NCBI GenBank assembly: GCA_002150815.3
Contig: NDFF03000307.1
Coordinates: 1 to 12,085, forward strand
Source of the DNA: Grammothele lineata
Taxonomy: Eukaryota > Basidiomycota > Agaricomycetes > Polyporales > Polyporaceae
Direction: 5' to 3'
DNA length: 12,085 bases
In this document: one piece after another, positions 8,297 to 12,085 of the stretch
Layout of the letters: every line of letters starts with the position of its first letter
Position numbering within the stretch: the stretch's first letter is position 1
Program-made: the position numbers and the translations under genes
Notes under the pieces: generated by a model
What the model was told of the DNA's origin: nothing
Database searches by the model: none
The model's input: the letters and a program-made list of their open reading frames with translations, nothing else

Positions 8297-11200
8297 ATGC
8301 CCCCTAAAGGTAGACCTAAGAAGACTCAGGCTAAAGAGCCTGCCAAGCCTGCTGCTAAGTAAGTTGATCCTCTTATAACTATTGTTGTACTTATAATCTT
8401 AGGAGGGTCACTAGACAAACCACTGCTGCTAAAACTCAAACTGCTAGACGTGGCAGGGGTAGGGGTGGAGGCTCTGGTAGAGGCCGCAAGCAGCCTATTA
8501 GGTGTGTGCTATAGTATATTTATATTACTCTTTCTGATATTTCTTCCAGCCCTGAAATTGTGCCAGACTCAGAGGCTGAAGAGAACAATGAAGAGGAAGA
8601 AGAGGAGGAACCTGGCTCTGAAGAAGAAGGCCCTGGAGATTCCTTGGAGGGTGATGAGGCTCCCTCTGAGGAAGAGTAAGTCTTATTATATACTTTTATA
8701 TCAAGTTTAACATTTAAAATCCCAGTGAGGATGAGTATGACACCAGCTTTGTGGTCCCAGATAATGAAGGGTATGTTTTGAATTTTATATTGCTACATAT
8801 CTATTATCTCTATTCTTACTGTTTCATATTTATAGAATCACTAGTGAGGAGGAGCCTGATGATCGCCCTGCTGTTATGAAGACTCCAAAGGCCAAGTGTG
8901 TTAGAACTTATAACTGAATATATATATGACATACTTATATATGACTATAGGAGATCTCGCAGCCGTCACAGCAGCCCACCTGTGACCCCACCAACTCCAT
9001 CTCCTGTGTAAGTGTTTAATCCCCTTTGAATGTAATATATACTCATTCCTTTCTTAGCAAAAAAAGCATCAAGGCCACTCCAATGAAGAGCAAGGCAACA
9101 CCCAAGCAGGCAAAGAAGTCTCAGTAAGAATGTTATAAATCTCTGATAGTAGTTACTAACCATGTTATTACTAGGCCTGTAGAGCCTGATGATTCTGATA
9201 GCTCTGAGGTGGAGTTGTAAGTGTCTATAAAGCATTCATTTTCATTTTATATTAACACAACCAAGTGTGGACAGTCCTCCAAGGTCTTCTAAGGCCAAAG
9301 CCACCCCCAGAAAGGTGGTTTCTACCCCTTTCAAATCATCCAAGGATAAGAATAGGTGCATATCAACTTCTAAACTTTATAGATGACTGCTATTAACATA
9401 AATATATAGCTCTGATCAATCTCTCAAGGCTACCTCTACTCCTAAGAGAGGCTGCCCTGCTACTATCAAGGAAGTGTAAGTAATTCATGTTTGCATTATA
9501 GTAATATACTTATTGCTATCCCAGTTCTCCTTCCCTGTCCCCTAAAGCTTCTGTGCATCAATCTAAGCAGGACAGTGATGATTGGGAAGAGGTTCAAATG
9601 TAAGTCAGCTTTTATTACAGAGATCTTTTATTCAGCAATTACTACAGGACCCCTAAGGCTTCTCATAGCAAAGTGAAGCCTCGTCCTATTATCAAAACTC
9701 AGCAGAAGACTCCAAGCAGCAAGAGGTCTGTTAATTAGTTTTTATGTCTAATCTTTTTTGAATATCTCATTATTACTTCATTCAGTAGCCATGCTTCTAA
9801 GCGTGCAGCTAGGTTGGTATTTTATACACTATTGTATGAAGATATACTCATTGAAGAGCAGAGATTCCTCTGATGAAGAGATGGCTGATGTTCAGTAAGC
9901 CTGCTAACATTAGTCTCTTTCTACCTTTATTAACATGCTGCAATAGGATGTCCCCCAAAAAGAAGTCTCGCATTGTGTATGATCTTCATTATTCACCTTG
10001 CAGCAATTTAATTGATTTGATGAATATATTAGGGACTCTACACCAATTGAAGATGCAATGGAGGAAGAGGACCATCAGGCTCCTCTCAGGTATATTTTTA
10101 ATTGTGAACAGTCTAAATGTACTTATGCATTCTTTTAAGCAGCAAAGGCAAAAACAAGGCTAAGGCTAAGGCAGAAGTTTGGGTAGATGTTTCTCCTACT
10201 AAGCGTAGAGGACCATCTGGCAAATCTTCTAAGCCTGAGTGAGTCTTGCTTTAAATTGTAATGTTGTAGACTTACTTACTCATGGTATGATTAGATCTGG
10301 TGTCAAGTTTTTTGCTGAAGGATATGATGATGATGCCAAGTGGGTTCAAATCTATTTTGCACTTATATTCTACTAACACAACTTGCAGAAATGAGGACAG
10401 AGCTGCTATGTTCAAAGACAAGGGTAAAAGCAAGAAGGCTAGGACTCCCAGTCCCAAATGGGATATGTGAGTGGTTTGCTGCAATTTTTATTCTAGTCTA
10501 ATTCTTTTATCAGTGAGGAGGAGAACTATGAGCAAGAGGTTCCTTCTTCTGAGGAGAACACAGATGCTGTTGATGTTCCTTTTGACAAGATCAGTGTGTA
10601 AGTAGATTCAAATTCCTGTTTGAAGCTAGAGATTTATGAAGACTAATTTTAATCTAATGTAGCACTCACTGCACCCCTGCAGTTGCTCCTCCTTGGGGTG
10701 CCCAATACCGCAACCTTACTGCTCAATCCACTTTCAAGGACATTGCTGCTCACATCTCTGATATTCAGTAAGCAAACAGATTGCATTTCTTTTTCTCCAA
10801 CTTATGCAGCATTTAGGCCAGTCTCTCTATCTTGGAGGCGCAAAAATGGTCCCTTGACTCCCTACAAGATGGACAACATCCTTAGTGTCTATGATGTCAA
10901 TCGCAGGTGAGTATTTCAATTAGCCTTAAGGTCAATTGTATCAAACAACTCTAACTGCAAATTAGCAGCATCTTAGGCATTGACACCTATGCTGGTAATG
11001 GGATCTTCACCCATAACCCTGCTTGCACTCCTGTCAGCTGCCTTCATGCTGCTTCCCTCTATGTTGGAGGGGCAGAGTTTGCTTGCATCAAGCGCCCCAA
11101 TGGACACATCTCTAGGAGCATTGGCATGGTCCTTGGAGTTGTCTGCCAGAGCAATGTGGTCAACCCTCTTGAGACTGACTTTGGTGGCCAGTATCCCAAA

Positions 11201-11697
11201 AAGCAGTATAAGAGGCTCACAGTTGGGCTCATTGGCAACACCTGCGAGCGCATTTGGGATCTATATGGAAGAGTCTTTGGAGCCAACCCCTTGGTTCCTA
11301 TCACCACACCTTTTAGGCTTCCAGGGACCCGCACTGACAGAGGTGGCAAGTGGTTGAACATCTTAGAGTTCAAAACTATGGCTAGCAGCTGTATGTCTTC
11401 ATTTTTTTTCTTATATCCTTATAAATTAATATACTGCATTTATAGCATCCCAGCGCACTTATGGAAAGTCAGTTATGGAGCCTGCCACTATCTTGGACTG
11501 GAAGGAAATCAACAAGCTCCCTTACAATGCTAAAGGTGTGTTATAAATAAAGTTTATTCAGTTTTCTTCTAAAAATACTTAATAACATGCTTACAGTGCA
11601 TGTATGGGATGCTCAAGAGAAGATGTCTGGCAAAAGATTGGTTGCCAACAGGGCATGGGATGTCAATGATCCCTTCACTGGCCTCTCTCCTATCTAA
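8297..11697 (+). CDS. Large protein with disordered charged N-half, 25 exons
   Basis: Twenty-five exons join into a 707-residue frame starting MPPKGRPKKTQ. Ends of exons 1-22: 8358, 8501, 8675, 8770, 8895, 9007, 9123, 9216, 9355, 9475, 9599, 9725, 9812, 9894, 9976, 10089, 10238, 10339, 10466, 10597, 10767, 10906; then 10969-11390, 11446-11535 and 11597-11697. The start GRPKK and the RGRGRGGGSGRGRK stretch look like AT-hook or RGG motifs. An acidic run (EENNEEEEEEEPGSEEE) and repeated Ser/Thr-Pro-Lys segments follow, suggesting a nuclear, chromatin- or nucleic-acid-associated protein. From about residue 440 it becomes folded-type: THCTPAVAPPWG, GIDTYAGNGIFTHNPACTPV, CLHAASLYVGGAEFACIKRP, TVGLIGNTCERIWDLYGRVFG. 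I know no biochemical function for it. Introns 1-22 are all phase 2 and the last two phase 1. The TAA at 11695 seems premature (see next entry). Confidence 0.8.
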
Positions 11698-11955
11698 ACA
11701 GAGCTGAACTTGGGGGACCTTTGCTTAGTCTACTTCACAGTCAACTGCTATTCTGTAGAGGATAGGCAGGAGAACTCTGAGGGGATAAGTTCTTCTAGAG
11801 TGGCTCAAGATCCTGACAATTGGGCTTGGATGCTGCAGTCTCCTAACAAGGGGGCTTCTTCCTCATCGTCATCTTACATGCAGGATGTTGCTGATGAGAG
11901 GACCATTGGGCTCAACTTCAATTTGTTAGGTGCTGTCCGCCTTGCTGCCAGATAG
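11698..11955 (+). pseudogene. In-frame continuation after the TAA (lost C-terminus)
   Basis: Directly after the TAA at 11695-11697 the same frame stays open for 85 codons to a TAG at 11953. It reads like protein: LGDLCLVYFTVNCYSVEDRQ, a Ser-rich linker, then RTIGLNFNLLGAVRLAAR. From memory, related fungal proteins end in a similar YTVN-x-Y ... LNFNL segment. The stop is therefore best explained as a nonsense change, for example CAA to TAA. I tested the GT-AG pairs around the stop and found none that removes it in frame. It could also be a read-through tail or a genuinely shortened allele. Confidence 0.6.
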
Positions 11956-12085
11956 ATGCTCTTTTGCCAATATCCCATATCATTATACACTGCATATATC
12001 ACCCCTCACCTTTTGGACTGACTCTACCCACCTATGCACTCCTCTCATATACACTCTCATATAGCTTACTTTTCACCTAATCTCT
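11956..12085. other. 3' flank
   Basis: I see no gene and no clear polyadenylation signal here. The sequence is AT-rich with C/T tracts. Confidence 0.5.

Noticed and set aside
3793..11697. Stop-codon reassignment (TAG and TAA read as Gln)
   Set aside because: Both codons are also used as ordinary ends: TAG at 6212, 6363 (minus) and 11953. Two point changes are simpler.
1..12085. A KDZ or other transposase gene, tRNA, rRNA or CRISPR array
   Set aside because: I looked for long transposase-like frames, cloverleaf-like segments and regular spacers and saw none.

Overview
The window looks like a nuclear segment of a mushroom-forming basidiomycete (Agaricomycetes). All recognisable genes are split by many short GT-AG introns, mostly 40-70 nt, and the recognisable families (a basidiomycete-style F-box protein, a 2-oxoglutarate/Fe(II) oxygenase and two large lineage-type proteins) fit that group. 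The species cannot be named from the sequence. There is no bacterial-style gene organisation, no RNA gene and no CRISPR array.

Layout, left to right. (1) 1-641, minus strand: the start of an F-box protein that runs off the left edge. (2) About 1120-2725: a GC-rich, CpG-dense block built of ~172-bp repeat units in two arrays of opposite orientation, with a 55-nt palindrome and a 15-bp tandem duplication. It lies between two divergently transcribed genes. (3) 3090-6214, plus strand: a ~15-exon gene for a ~780-residue 2OG-Fe(II) oxygenase with an intact HxD...H...R catalytic set in its last exon; one 69-nt exon ends in an in-frame stop. (4) 6363-7776, minus strand and convergent with it: a six- or seven-exon gene of a fungal family of unknown function, apparently frameshifted near its 5' end. 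(5) 7777-8296: a shared divergent promoter region with a clear TATA box for the next gene. (6) 8297-11697, plus strand: a 25-exon gene for a 707-residue protein with a long charged disordered N-terminal half and a folded C-terminal half. Its frame continues past a TAA to 11955 as if the stop were premature.

The most striking structure is in the last gene: 22 consecutive introns are all in phase 2, so 21 consecutive small exons are multiples of three. The second is the base-composition contrast: the oxygenase gene has a stretch of about 1.3 kb with no CpG at all, beside a CpG-packed repeat block. This would fit heavy past cytosine methylation in the genes and none in the island.

How the genes work together is inference only. 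The oxygenase, the minus-strand gene and the 25-exon gene each carry a lesion or an apparent one, are CpG-poor (shown fully only for part of the oxygenase gene) and sit back to back. They look like one accessory block that is decaying or recently duplicated. No transposase is visible in the window.
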